From: Candidatus Sericytochromatia bacterium
GTDB lineage: Bacteria; Cyanobacteriota; Sericytochromatia; UBA7694
Reading direction: 5' to 3'
Length of the DNA stretch: 51,954 bases
Assembly: GCA_015272195.1 (NCBI GenBank)
Contig: JACYMC010000090.1
Coordinates: 1-51,954, forward strand
Below are positions 36,996 through 47,100 of this stretch, one piece after another. How positions within the stretch are numbered: position 1 is the stretch's first letter; each line of letters begins with the position of its first letter. A program made the translations under genes and the position numbers. Below the pieces are notes generated by a model. The model worked only from the letters and a program-made list of their open reading frames with translations. It was not told the origin of the DNA and made no database searches.

Positions 36996-37550
36996 TTATT
37001 GATCTTTACTTAACTGTTGACCAATCTCATGAATGGTATTCCATTGCGCGCTGGGCTGGCTGCGCAGATCTGAGGTCACGCTGCTGCCAGCACCCCAGGC
37101 AAAACCTGAGGCAAAGCCCACGGCGGCACCGATTAAGATACCGGCTTTGCCGGCGGTGCCCAGCACTTTGCGCTCCAGCAGCATCACCGTAATACCGGCT
37201 GCCGCACCGCCCACACCGTTAGACAGGCCGTCTTTGAGGGCGTTGGAAGCAATGGTCTGAAAGCGTTCGCTGAGGCTGTTGGCTTCGTTGTCGAAGTGCA
37301 CCACTCTGGCGGGCTGGCCGTTGAGGCTGATCTGCGGGTTCTGCCCCAGGCTGCTCAGGTCCAGCTGATCGCTGGTTAAAACGTATTTTTTGTTGTTTTG
37401 CTCGACAAAAAGCTCGTCAATGCCGTTGTCTTTGGTGACCTGCATGGCGACCCGCAAACCCAGCGCGGACTGAAACTCAGGGGCCAGCTTGTGGGTGCTC
37501 AGGGGGGTGTGGGCAATCGCGGCGGTTTGACCGTTAATTTCGACGGGCAT
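36996..37550 (-). CDS. Hypothetical protein with a novel N-terminal module and C-terminal glycine-zipper segment
   Basis: ORF 36996..37574; start chosen at MPVEINGQTAA with AGAAGG RBS. C-terminal GVGGAAAGITVMLLERKVLGTAGKAGILIGAAVGFASGFAWGAG. Confidence 0.75.
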   Translation of the reverse strand: MPVEINGQTAAIAHTPLSTHKLAPEFQSALGLRVAMQVTKDNGIDELFVEQNNKKYVLTSDQLDLSSLGQNPQISLNGQPARVVHFDNEANSLSERFQTIASNALKDGLSNGVGGAAAGITVMLLERKVLGTAGKAGILIGAAVGFASGFAWGAGSSVTSDLRSQPSAQWNTIHEIGQQLSKDQ

Positions 37551-37734
37551 GGCAGACATCCTTCTCTTACGCAAAACATTCTCTGCAGTGATTATAAGCT
37601 TGCTGTGGGCACTTCTTGTGGCTTTGAATTTAAAGTTGAACCAAAATTAAACCTTTTTTAATACAGGCCGGGCTTTTACGCTGTGACAGCGCAAATCCGA
37701 TATAATGATGCAAAATCATGCAGGAGGCCAGATC

Positions 37735-38898
37735 ATGACTCAGGCTCAACTTTCAGCGCGTATCAGCGCCATTGCCGAATCCAGTACCACCCAGCTGATG
37801 GGGCTGGTGCAACAGCTCAAAGCCGAAGGCAAACAGATTATTTCATTCAATGCCGGGGAGCCGGATTTTAACGCCCCCGAACCGATTCTGCAGGCCACCG
37901 TGAAGGCTTTGCAGGCCGGTAAAACCAAATATGGTGCCGTACCGGGTGAACCCTCACTGCGCGAGGCCATTGCCAAAAAAGTGCGCGAAGAAAACGGTAT
38001 TGTGGCAGAAGCGGCCAATGTGCTGATCGCCAATGGTTCCAAGCAGATTCTTTATATGATTTTTCAGGCCCTGTGCAACCCTGGTGATGAAATCATTGTG
38101 CTGAAGCCCTATTGGGTGACCTTTCCTGAGGGGATCAAACTGGCGGGCGGTGTGCCGGTTTTTGTGGACACCATTGATCATCAGCCGGATGTGGATGCGA
38201 TTGCAGCAGCCATCACGCGGCGGACCAAAGCTATTCTGGTGAATACGCCCAACAACCCTACAGGGGCGGTGTATAGCCGTGAAGCCCTGATGGCCATTGG
38301 CCAGCTGGCTGTTGAAAAAGAAATTCATGTGATTTCAGATGAAGCCTATGAAGGCCTGGTCTATGATGAGGCCCGACATATCAGCATGGCCAGCCTGAGC
38401 CCCGAGATTGCCGACTGGGTGATCACCACCCAGACCTTTTCCAAAAGCTATTGTATGACCGGTTTTCGGGTGGGCTATCTGGTGGCTGCTGCACCGGTGG
38501 TCAAAGCCATTAACGGCATGCACAGTCACCTGACGGGCAATGTCTGCACCTTTGCCCAGTATGGTGCGCTGGCGGCCCTTGAAATGGATCCGGCCATTAT
38601 GCAGCAGATGCAGCAGACCTTTCAGCGTCGGCTGGATCTCGCTTACCCTCTGTGCACCGAGCTGTTTGACTGCGTGCGCCCTGCGGGAGCCTTTTATCTG
38701 TTTCCGGACGTTTCGCGCTGGATCGGTGAGCGCTTTGCCGATGACGATGCGCTGGCGGCCCATCTGCTCAAAGAGGCCCATGTGGCGGTCGTTCCGGGCT
38801 CGGCTTTTGGGGCGCCCAATCACCTGCGCCTGTCGTTTTCGACGGATGATGCGTCGATTGAAAAAGGTTTTGCCCAGATCAAACAGGCCCTCAGCTAA
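37735..38898 (+). CDS. Pyridoxal-phosphate-dependent aminotransferase (class I/II, AspC-like)
   Basis: ORF 37705..38898; ATG at 37735 with AGGAGG RBS. ISFNAGEPDFNAPEPI, NTPNNPTGAVYSREAL, VISDEAYEGLVYD, TQTFSKSYCMTGFRVGYL. Confidence 0.95.
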   Translation: MTQAQLSARISAIAESSTTQLMGLVQQLKAEGKQIISFNAGEPDFNAPEPILQATVKALQAGKTKYGAVPGEPSLREAIAKKVREENGIVAEAANVLIANGSKQILYMIFQALCNPGDEIIVLKPYWVTFPEGIKLAGGVPVFVDTIDHQPDVDAIAAAITRRTKAILVNTPNNPTGAVYSREALMAIGQLAVEKEIHVISDEAYEGLVYDEARHISMASLSPEIADWVITTQTFSKSYCMTGFRVGYLVAAAPVVKAINGMHSHLTGNVCTFAQYGALAALEMDPAIMQQMQQTFQRRLDLAYPLCTELFDCVRPAGAFYLFPDVSRWIGERFADDDALAAHLLKEAHVAVVPGSAFGAPNHLRLSFSTDDASIEKGFAQIKQALS

Positions 38899-38913
38899 AT
38901 CTGTTTCAACATC

Positions 38914-39741
38914 ATGAAGCTGGTCATGACCCTGCTGGTCAAAGATGAGGCGGATCTGATTGCAACCCAGATCCGTTATCACCAGGCCCAGGGTGTAGAC
39001 CACTTTCTGGTGCTCGATCATGACTCTCAGGATCAGACGGCTGGGCTGCTGCAGCCCTTTGTAAGCGCTGGCCTGGTGACGCTTTTTCGTCATACCGGGC
39101 GGGCGTTTTATCAGGGGGCCTGGATGACTGAGCTGGCCCGCCGCGCCTATCTGCATTTTCAGGCGGACTGGGTGATCAACAATGATGCCGATGAGTTCTG
39201 GTGGTCTGATGCAGGCTCTCTCAAATCCGTGCTTGCAAGCGTCCCGCCTGCTTACCGCCTGGTGCGGGTCGCCCGCCATAACTTTGTCAGTCGCCGTCCC
39301 TTTCAACATCCCTTCTGGCAACATCTGACCTATCGTCAGACGCAAACGCGCAACTTTATGGGCAAGCCCCTGTCTGATAAAGTCTGCCATCGCGGCGAAG
39401 CAGATATTGTGGTGCATGCCGGCAGCCATTCGGTGCTGCCGCTGGCGGCCTCAGATATCTGGCCGGTGCAGCCGCTGGAGATTTTTCACTTTCCGGCGCG
39501 GACCTATGCCCAGTTTGTGTCCAAAGTGCGCAACAGTGGCGAGGGCTGGGCGGCTTTGCCACAGCAGTTGCCAGGCATGGCCAGCGGGGTGCGTTTTCTT
39601 TATGCCGCCTATCTTGCCGGCCGTCTGCCTGAAATTTATGCCCAATGGGCCTATGAGGATGCTGCACTGCAGGCGGCGCTACAGTCCCAGGTACTGGTCA
39701 AAGACCGTCGTTTTCAGGAATTTATGGCGCGGCTTTCTTGA
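38914..39741 (+). CDS. Glycosyltransferase family 2 / GT92-like protein
   Basis: 275 aa. MKLVMTLLVKDEADLIATQIRYHQAQGVDHFLVLDHDSQDQT and ADWVINNDADEFWW. Confidence 0.85.
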   Translation: MKLVMTLLVKDEADLIATQIRYHQAQGVDHFLVLDHDSQDQTAGLLQPFVSAGLVTLFRHTGRAFYQGAWMTELARRAYLHFQADWVINNDADEFWWSDAGSLKSVLASVPPAYRLVRVARHNFVSRRPFQHPFWQHLTYRQTQTRNFMGKPLSDKVCHRGEADIVVHAGSHSVLPLAASDIWPVQPLEIFHFPARTYAQFVSKVRNSGEGWAALPQQLPGMASGVRFLYAAYLAGRLPEIYAQWAYEDAALQAALQSQVLVKDRRFQEFMARLS

Positions 39742-39800
39742 TGCGTTGTGTCAGAATATGTGACAATGCATACGAGTGAAAGTATCAAAAAGCCGTTAAG

Positions 39801-40766
39801 ATGGTAGAGGAAGTATTGGATTTGCACAGAACACCTCTGGAACACATTCCGGTGATGTCCGAGGAAGTCCTGGAAAGTCTGGCCCCCAAGCCAGGCGACC
39901 GGGTACTGGACTGCACGGTGGGTGGCGGAGGTCACAGCGCACTGCTGCTGGAGCGAATAGGTCCCCAGGGTTTTCTCTGGGGTATTGAACGGGATCCCCG
40001 AACGCTGGACCGTGCCCGCGCACGCCTCGAGCAAGTCGGCCACCCCTTTGAGCTTGTTCACGCCAATTTTGCAGCGCTTGAGACCCTGGAGACACACTGG
40101 CAAATCAGCGATTTGGATGCGGTTTTACTGGACCTGGGAACCTCAATTTTTCAGCTCAAAGAAGCTGAACGGGGGTTTTCGCTGTCACAGGATGGCCCAT
40201 TGGATATGCGCATGAACCCTGCTGAAGACACGCCCAGTGCGGCAGACCTTGTGAATACGTGGTCTGAGGCTGAACTGAAGCATCTGTTTCAGACCCTGGG
40301 TGAGGAACGCTTTTCCGGACGCATTGCCCATGCCCTGGTGAAAGCACGGCAAAAGCAGCCGTTTGAGCGCACTGCCCAGTTGGCCGAATGCATCGCTGAA
40401 GCAGTTCCGCGTCGGGAAAAAATTCACCCGGCCACCCGTGTTTTTCAGGCTTTGCGCATTGCTGTCAATGATGAACTGGAGGCCATTGAGACGGTTTTGC
40501 CGGTGGCGATGCGTCTGCTCAAACCAGGAGGGCGTCTGGCGGTGATATCGTTTCATTCGCTCGAAGACCGCCGGGTGAAACAGGCTTTTCGCTACTGGAG
40601 TCAGGATTGTCTTTGTCCACCGCGCCAGCCGGTTTGTACCTGTCAGCACCAGCCCCTGCTGCAGCGTTCAGGCAAGGCCCTGCGGCCAGGCGAAGCAGAA
40701 ATCCGGGCCAATTCACCTTCCCGCAGTGCACGCCTGCGCGTAGCCCAGCGCTGCAAAGACGTGTAA
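39801..40766 (+). CDS. rsmH: 16S rRNA (cytosine(1402)-N(4))-methyltransferase
   Basis: 321 aa. HIPVMSEEVLESLAPKPGDRVLDCTVGGGGHSALLLE, AVLLDLGTSIFQLKEAERGFSLSQDGPLDMRMNP, ATRVFQALRIAVNDELEAIE, VISFHSLEDRRVKQAFR. Confidence 0.97.
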   Translation: MVEEVLDLHRTPLEHIPVMSEEVLESLAPKPGDRVLDCTVGGGGHSALLLERIGPQGFLWGIERDPRTLDRARARLEQVGHPFELVHANFAALETLETHWQISDLDAVLLDLGTSIFQLKEAERGFSLSQDGPLDMRMNPAEDTPSAADLVNTWSEAELKHLFQTLGEERFSGRIAHALVKARQKQPFERTAQLAECIAEAVPRREKIHPATRVFQALRIAVNDELEAIETVLPVAMRLLKPGGRLAVISFHSLEDRRVKQAFRYWSQDCLCPPRQPVCTCQHQPLLQRSGKALRPGEAEIRANSPSRSARLRVAQRCKDV

Positions 40767-40804
40767 AATATGAATTGAATGAATTGAAATAGGACGGAAC
40801 CTTC

Positions 40805-41242
40805 ATGGCTGCAAGTACTGCCTTCAATGCCTCAGCCCGTGTACAGGCCATTGCTGCACCCCACGCTGATACCCGCCAGATTGCTACCGGCAAAGTTATT
40901 CGCACTGAAAAAATTGCCAGCAGCTGGATTATTTCAGTCTTTGGCCTCTTGATTTGCACCTTTCTGGTGTATTTTCATACCGTGCTGATCGAAAACCAGG
41001 CCAATAAAAAGCAGCAGCAGATTATGCAGATTCAGGAGCAGAACGATATGCTCCAGGCTCAGCTGGCCGAGCTGAAAACTTTGCCCGCCGTTGAGTCCCG
41101 TGCGCAGGCCATGGGCATGCAGCCTGTAGAGCAGTATCATTACATCAGCATTGAGTCAGAGCTTTACCGCCAGGCCACCCATCCGCCGGCACTGGATGTC
41201 AGTCCTGTGCGTTACCCCGTACAACCGCCGATCGGCTTTTAA
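40805..41242 (+). CDS. FtsL-like small single-pass membrane protein with coiled coil
   Basis: 145 aa. One TM segment (SWIISVFGLLICTFLVYFHTVLI) followed by a Gln-rich coiled coil (NKKQQQIMQIQEQNDMLQAQLAELK), between rsmH and ftsI as in dcw clusters. Confidence 0.7.
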   Translation: MAASTAFNASARVQAIAAPHADTRQIATGKVIRTEKIASSWIISVFGLLICTFLVYFHTVLIENQANKKQQQIMQIQEQNDMLQAQLAELKTLPAVESRAQAMGMQPVEQYHYISIESELYRQATHPPALDVSPVRYPVQPPIGF

Positions 41243-41248
41243 GCGCTG

Positions 41249-43003
41249 ATGCCCCCAGCGCCACCCATTTCACGCACACAGCAGATTGACCGGCGTATTC
41301 ACGTCCTGTACCTGGTTCTGCTGTTATCGTTTCTGGGGTTGGCGGGTCGGGCGGCTTACCTGCAAATTTATCAGCACCAGGATTTTTTGCGCAAAGCAGC
41401 TGCCCAGCAAAAAAAACTGGTGCGCATTGCTGCCAAGCGCGGCATGATTACGGATCGCAATGGCCACAAGCTGGCTTTGGATGTGCAGGCCTACTCGGTT
41501 TACGTGGATCCTGAATATGTTAAAAATACCCCGGCTGAAATTGCCGCCCGTCTGGCACCGGTGCTGGAGATGTCGGTGTCGGACCTGCAGGCCGATCTGG
41601 AAAAAAAACAGTTCTGGCATTACCTGACCCGCAAAGTAGATGAAAAAGTGGCTGATGCGGTGCGGGCGCTTAAAATCCCTGGCATTGGTATCTTGTCAGA
41701 AAACAAGCGTGTTTACCCCCATGACAACCTGGGGTCTTCGCTGATTGGCTATACGGATATTGACAATGAAGGCCGTGAAGGGATTGAAAAGTCTTTTGAT
41801 GAATTTTTGCAGGGTGGCACCAATAAAGTGGGCATTCTGACAGACGCCTATGGCAATGAGCTCCTGCGGGCCGAAGGGGATCTGCCTTTTTTGACCGAAA
41901 AGTCCAAAGCCAATAAAGTGGTGCTGACCATCGATGAGAACGTGCAGTATATCGCTGAGCGCGAACTGCAAAAAGGCATGGAAAGCACCCAGGCGGAGCG
42001 GGGCGTGGCGATTGTGATGCGGGTTGATAACGGCGATTTGCTGGCCCTGGCGACCAACCCTTCTGTGAACCCCAATGAGATTATTCAGCAGGGCTGGGAT
42101 GCGCGCATTAAAAACTGGGCCGTGACCGACTTTTATGAGCCGGGTTCGACCATGAAAATTTTTACGGTAGCTGCTGCTCTGGAGGCCCAAAAGACCACCA
42201 TTGATGAAGTGATTCCCACACCGACGCTGATTCATCTGGATGGTTGGCCGGTGCATGACCATCATCAGCCACCGGGCCGCGTGCGCATGCTGACGCCCCT
42301 GCAGATGATGGAAGTGTCCAGTAACGTGGGCACCAGCATTCTGGGTCGGCGGATGCCTCCCGAAGAGCACCGCAACCTGCTGCTGAAGTTTGGCTTTGGC
42401 CGCAAGACCCACTCGCGTCTGAATGGTGAAGTGGCAGGCATTTTACCGCCCCTGCCCTGGCCGGCCAGCCGCCAGTCCACCGTTTCTTTTGGGCAGGGTG
42501 TGGCCGTGACGCCCCTGCAGGTGGTGACGGCCACTTCGGCGATTGCCAACCGGGGCGTGCGGGTTGAACCGCGCATTATTGAGCGGATTGTGTCACCCGA
42601 AGGAGATGTGATTAAAGCCTTTGAGCCGGTCAAAACCCAGACGCTTTCAGAGTCCACAGCCCAGGATATGCTCAAGATGATGGAAGAAGTGGTGGAAAGC
42701 AAAGGGGGCACAGGTCACGGGACCAAACTGCCCGGTTATCTGATAGGTGGCAAAACCGGAACGGCAGATAAGGTGGTTGGCGGTCGCTATAACGGGGATG
42801 TGATGTCTTCTTTTGTGGGGGTGCTGCCCACGGATCGGCCCCAGTTTGTGATCTTTGTGCTTTTTGATGCGCCCAAAACAGCCCATTACGCCAGCCTGAC
42901 AGCTGTGCCGGTGTTTAAAGAAATTGCCCGCAATCTGATCTCGTATTACGGGCTGCAGCCCAGCCGGCCGGAAGAATTAAACGCTTACCGGATGCGCCGC
43001 TAA
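41249..43003 (+). CDS. ftsI: Penicillin-binding protein 2 / FtsI-type peptidoglycan D,D-transpeptidase
   Basis: 584 aa. AAKRGMITDRNGHKLA, EPGSTMKIFTVAAAL (SxxK), SSN, GGKTGTADK (KTG). Confidence 0.94.
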   Translation: MPPAPPISRTQQIDRRIHVLYLVLLLSFLGLAGRAAYLQIYQHQDFLRKAAAQQKKLVRIAAKRGMITDRNGHKLALDVQAYSVYVDPEYVKNTPAEIAARLAPVLEMSVSDLQADLEKKQFWHYLTRKVDEKVADAVRALKIPGIGILSENKRVYPHDNLGSSLIGYTDIDNEGREGIEKSFDEFLQGGTNKVGILTDAYGNELLRAEGDLPFLTEKSKANKVVLTIDENVQYIAERELQKGMESTQAERGVAIVMRVDNGDLLALATNPSVNPNEIIQQGWDARIKNWAVTDFYEPGSTMKIFTVAAALEAQKTTIDEVIPTPTLIHLDGWPVHDHHQPPGRVRMLTPLQMMEVSSNVGTSILGRRMPPEEHRNLLLKFGFGRKTHSRLNGEVAGILPPLPWPASRQSTVSFGQGVAVTPLQVVTATSAIANRGVRVEPRIIERIVSPEGDVIKAFEPVKTQTLSESTAQDMLKMMEEVVESKGGTGHGTKLPGYLIGGKTGTADKVVGGRYNGDVMSSFVGVLPTDRPQFVIFVLFDAPKTAHYASLTAVPVFKEIARNLISYYGLQPSRPEELNAYRMRR

Positions 43004-44139
43004 GGGACTGCTGTTTTATCAAGGGCCGGCAGGTCAGTCAGGCGCGGCAAGCTCAACACAAAGCAGGCACCTTTTTGGGGGGATGTTATGCAGCTCAGCT
43101 GGATTTGCAGCAGATCACAGAGCTGCCGCACAATCGAGAGCCCCAATCCGGTCGAGTGTTCACCAGCGGTGGGTCGGGCCGAGAGACGGGCAAACTTTTG
43201 GTACATCTGTTGCTGATCGGCTGCCGTGAAGCCGGGGCCCTGATCGGCTATCCAGCACTTGACCTGTGCGCCCTCGGCCTGCATGCCAATTTCCACTTCG
43301 CTGCCAGGGGGGGCGTATTTGATGGCGTTGGAGAGCAGGTTGTCGAGGATTTGCAGCAGCAATTGCCAGTCACTTTCGACCAGGCACAGCTCCGGGCTGA
43401 AACGCTGCTGAAGGGTGATGTTTTTGCGTCTGGCCTGGGTCAGATGCTGTGATATGGATTCACTGAGCAGGTCCTGTAAATCACAGAGATCCTGACGTGG
43501 CTCCAGTCTGCCGTCTTCGAGGCGGTGAATTTCGAGCAGATTGTGGATGATTTCTGTCATGCGCTGGCCAGATTGCCGGATTACCTGAGCGCTTTCACGC
43601 GTGGCCGGGCTGAGGCTCTGATCCTGAGACAGGGTTTCGGCATGCATCAGAATGGCGGTTAAGGGGTTTTTGAGATCGTGAGAGGCAATGCCCAGAAACT
43701 CGCCTTTTTCCTGGTTCAGGCGCTGCAGTTCTGCATTGGTCTGACGCAGGGCGTCCTGGGTCTTTTTGAGGGCCACATGTACCTGTACCCGGCTGAGTAA
43801 CTCCAGGTTTTCAAAGGGCTTGGTGATATAATCCACGCCGCCGGCTTCAAAGCCCTGCAGAATATCGGTTTTATCGGTGCGGGCGGTTAAAAAAATGACC
43901 GGAATGGCCTGACAGCCCGGCAGTGTTTTGAGCTGCTGGCACAGTTCAAAGCCGTTGATTTCTGGCATCATGACATCGAGCAGAATCAAATCGGGCTGGC
44001 TGCGCTCCAAAAATCCCAGGGCTACGGCGGCTGTATTGGCCACTGCTACCTTATAGCCTGCGTTGCGCAGGGTGGTATGCAGTAATTGCAGATTCTGGGG
44101 CAGATCATCCACGATCAGAATCAGGCCTTTTTCGGACAC
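43000..44139 (-). CDS. Response regulator-histidine kinase hybrid (REC-HisKA-HATPase)
   Basis: 379 aa. ILIVDDLPQNLQLL..DLILLDVMMPEINGFELC, GEFLGIASHDLKNPLTAILMHAETL, DNLLSNAIKYAPPGSEVEI, GLGLSIVRQL. Confidence 0.94.
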   Translation of the reverse strand: MSEKGLILIVDDLPQNLQLLHTTLRNAGYKVAVANTAAVALGFLERSQPDLILLDVMMPEINGFELCQQLKTLPGCQAIPVIFLTARTDKTDILQGFEAGGVDYITKPFENLELLSRVQVHVALKKTQDALRQTNAELQRLNQEKGEFLGIASHDLKNPLTAILMHAETLSQDQSLSPATRESAQVIRQSGQRMTEIIHNLLEIHRLEDGRLEPRQDLCDLQDLLSESISQHLTQARRKNITLQQRFSPELCLVESDWQLLLQILDNLLSNAIKYAPPGSEVEIGMQAEGAQVKCWIADQGPGFTAADQQQMYQKFARLSARPTAGEHSTGLGLSIVRQLCDLLQIQLSCITSPQKGACFVLSLPRLTDLPALDKTAVP

Positions 44140-44142
44140 GGG

Positions 44143-47100
44143 CTACTCCTGTGGGGTGAGGTATGCTTCTGTCAGTTTAGCAAATTCTGTCATATGACCG
44201 GCCAGTTTATCCATTTCAAACTGGCTGCAGGCGCTTAAGATTTTGCTTGCCAGCTGATCGAGCACGGCATGGCCGCTTTGCCGGGCGTGTTGCTGCAAGG
44301 CCTGTCCAAAGGCTTCGATTTCATCGATGATCAGCGAGTCTCTGGCCATCTGCCAGCTGTTTTCAAGGCTTTTAAGGCTTGCTGTCAGGCTCTCGCTGTC
44401 TTCAGGTGCTGAAACCAGCAGCGTAGCCGGGGGCGTGGCGGTGAGGCGCTGGTGCGGCAGAAAGTGTGACAGGGCTTCAAACAGATCCTGTTTGAGAACG
44501 GGTTTGCGCAGATAACCATGAAAGCCCTGCGCCAGAATGCTGCTTTCGTCCTGCAGCATGCCCGAAGCACTCAGGGCAATCACGGGAATATGGGCGGTTT
44601 CTCTGTTTTCCTTGAGCTCCAGGGTGGCTGTATAGCCATCCATTACGGGCATTTTTAAGTCCATCAGAACCAGATCGGGCTGGTGCTGGCGGCAGCTGTC
44701 CAATGCTTCCTGGCCGTTTTCAGCCTCGAGCATCTGCAGGGGGGTGTCGGCAAAATACTGCTGAATCAGGCTGCGGTTGAGGCGTACATCGTCGACAATC
44801 AGCACTTTGGCGGGTGCAAAGTGTACGGCTGCCGGTGTCTCGGTGTGTGTGGGTTCGAGCGGGAGGGCCTGGGTGACCATGACCTGATTGAGCCGCACGG
44901 TAAACACAGAGCCCCGCCCCACTTCACTCTCCAGGCCCAGGCTGCCGTTCATCATCTCCACCAGGCGGCGGGTAATGCTCAGCCCCAGCCCGGTGCCGCC
45001 ATATTTGCGGTTACTCTGGCCTTCCCGCTGCTGAAAGGATTCAAAAATACGGGTCTGATCTTCTGACGGGATGCCAATGCCTGTGTCCTCTACCTGGATT
45101 TCCAGTTGGATCAGGCCTGGGTTTTGTGGCAGGGCTTCGGTTGTGACACCCAGGCGGATATGGCCTGTATCGGTAAACTTGACGGCGTTGCCTATCAGGT
45201 TAAACAAGACCTGGCGCAGGCGGGTTTCATCCAGCATCACCACGCCCGGCAGATCAGCCGGCAGCTCACAGTCAAAGCTCAGGTTTTTCTGGCGGATTTT
45301 GGGGCCAAAAATACTCTGGATTTCCTGAAAGATATCCGGCAGATGAACCGGACTGTGTTCGATCAGCATTTTGCCAGCTTCAATTTTGGACAGGTCCAGA
45401 ATATCGTTGATCAGATCCAGCAGGGTGTGGCCAGCCGAGCGGATGGCCGCGAGGTATTCCAGCCAGCGGGGATCCTGCAGGGCCTCCTGCAGCAGTTCGG
45501 TAAAGCCCAGAATCACGTTCATGGGCGTACGGATTTCGTGGCTCATATTGGCCAGAAACTCAGACTTTGCCAGGTTGGCCGCTTCCGCTGCAATTTTGGC
45601 AGTTTCGAGTTCGGCCAGGGAGGTTTTCAGCTCCTGGGTGCGCTCAGAGACCCTTTGTTCCAGGCGGGCGTTTAGCTCACGCAGCTCAGACTCAATGCGC
45701 TTGTGCTCGGTGATATCCTGAATCGCACCGTAAAAACCGCTGACTTTACGGCCTTCCATGCGTGCCCGCCCGCGCAGGTGTACCCAGAGCAGCTGGCCAT
45801 TACGCTGGTAAAAAGGCAGCTCCAGCTCAAAAGGTTCCTGATTCTGCATCAGGACGCTCAGCGCCCGTTCCAGCTGTTCTCTGGCGGCCTGGGGGTAGGG
45901 GGCCAGCCATTCGCTCAGGCTTTCGGGTACACGGCTGTTGTCAATGCCGTAAATTTTGAACATTTCGTCGGTCCAGACCGACTGCAGACCGTGTACATCC
46001 ATTTCCCAGCCGCCGATCCGGGCCATTGAGCCGGCCATTTTGAGCAAGCGTTCTGATCGCAGGGATTTTTCTTCGGCCCGTTTGCGTTCGGTAATGTTTT
46101 CGGCAATGCCAATGATCCAGAGCGGCTCGCCATGCTGGCTGCGGATCAAAGAGGCCGAAAAATGCACCCAGACCGTTTCGCCGTTTTTGCTGAGGTAGCG
46201 GTTTTCGGTGCGAAACTGCAGCAATTGTTTGCTTAAGACCAGATTGAGACGCTGACGATGGGTGTCTTCGTCCTGTGGGTGGCAGAGGGTGTAGATCTCT
46301 TTGTGAATGAGTTCTTCGGCCCGGTATGAGAGCATCTGGCAAAAGGCGTCATTGACACGGGCCAGACCGCCATCGGGGTTGATAATCGCAATGCCGACCG
46401 AAGCCGACTGAAACACGTTGCGGAACATGCTTTCGCTGTAGGCCAGTGCTGCTTCATCCCGTTTGTGCTCCAGGGTGGCACCAATGGCGCCCGCGACCAT
46501 GCGCAGCAAGGATTCTTCGCTGGAAGTCCAGGGGCGCTCAGAGTGACGGTTTTCCAGCCCGATAAAGCCCCAGAAACATTTGTCCATTTCAATCGGCACG
46601 ACCAGAATGGCCTGAATGCCCTGCTGCACCAGCTGGGTCTGCTCCGCTGCCGGAAACTGCTCAACGGGTCCCTGGACGACTTCGCCTTGCTGCAGCAGCT
46701 TCAGCCAGCGGGGCAGCTGCTGGGGGTAAGCCGGGTCTTGCGGCTCAGGCTTCTGATGCAAAAGATGTGGCGCGGTCCATTCATAGCGCTGGCTCAGCAA
46801 AAGCTCACCACTCTGCATATCCAGATGGTTCTCAAAGATATAGACCCGATCCACATCCGGAATTTTGCCCAGGCTGGCGATCACTTCCTGAATGGCCAGA
46901 TGAAAGTCTGGAATGGTGATCAGATTATTGACGGCCTGCACGATTTGCTGTAGCAATTTGTCTTTGCGCAGCAGTTCTTCTTCGACCCGCTTGCGTTCAG
47001 CGGCCTCCAGCGTCAGGGTAATAAAGTCGGCAGAAGACGAAATAAAAACTTCCTCTTCGGGCGTCCAGTCTTTGGCCTGGGGGGCGTTCAGAATGAGAAA

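Noticed and set aside
37675-37706. Possible promoter (TTTACG ... TATAAT) before the aminotransferase gene
   Set aside because: The TATAAT at 37701-37706 is a good -10, but the spacing to the candidate -35 is ~20 bp and the box is weak.
38335-39429. 364-aa antisense ORF across the aminotransferase and GT2 genes
   Set aside because: Spans two convincing + strand genes and has no family signature.
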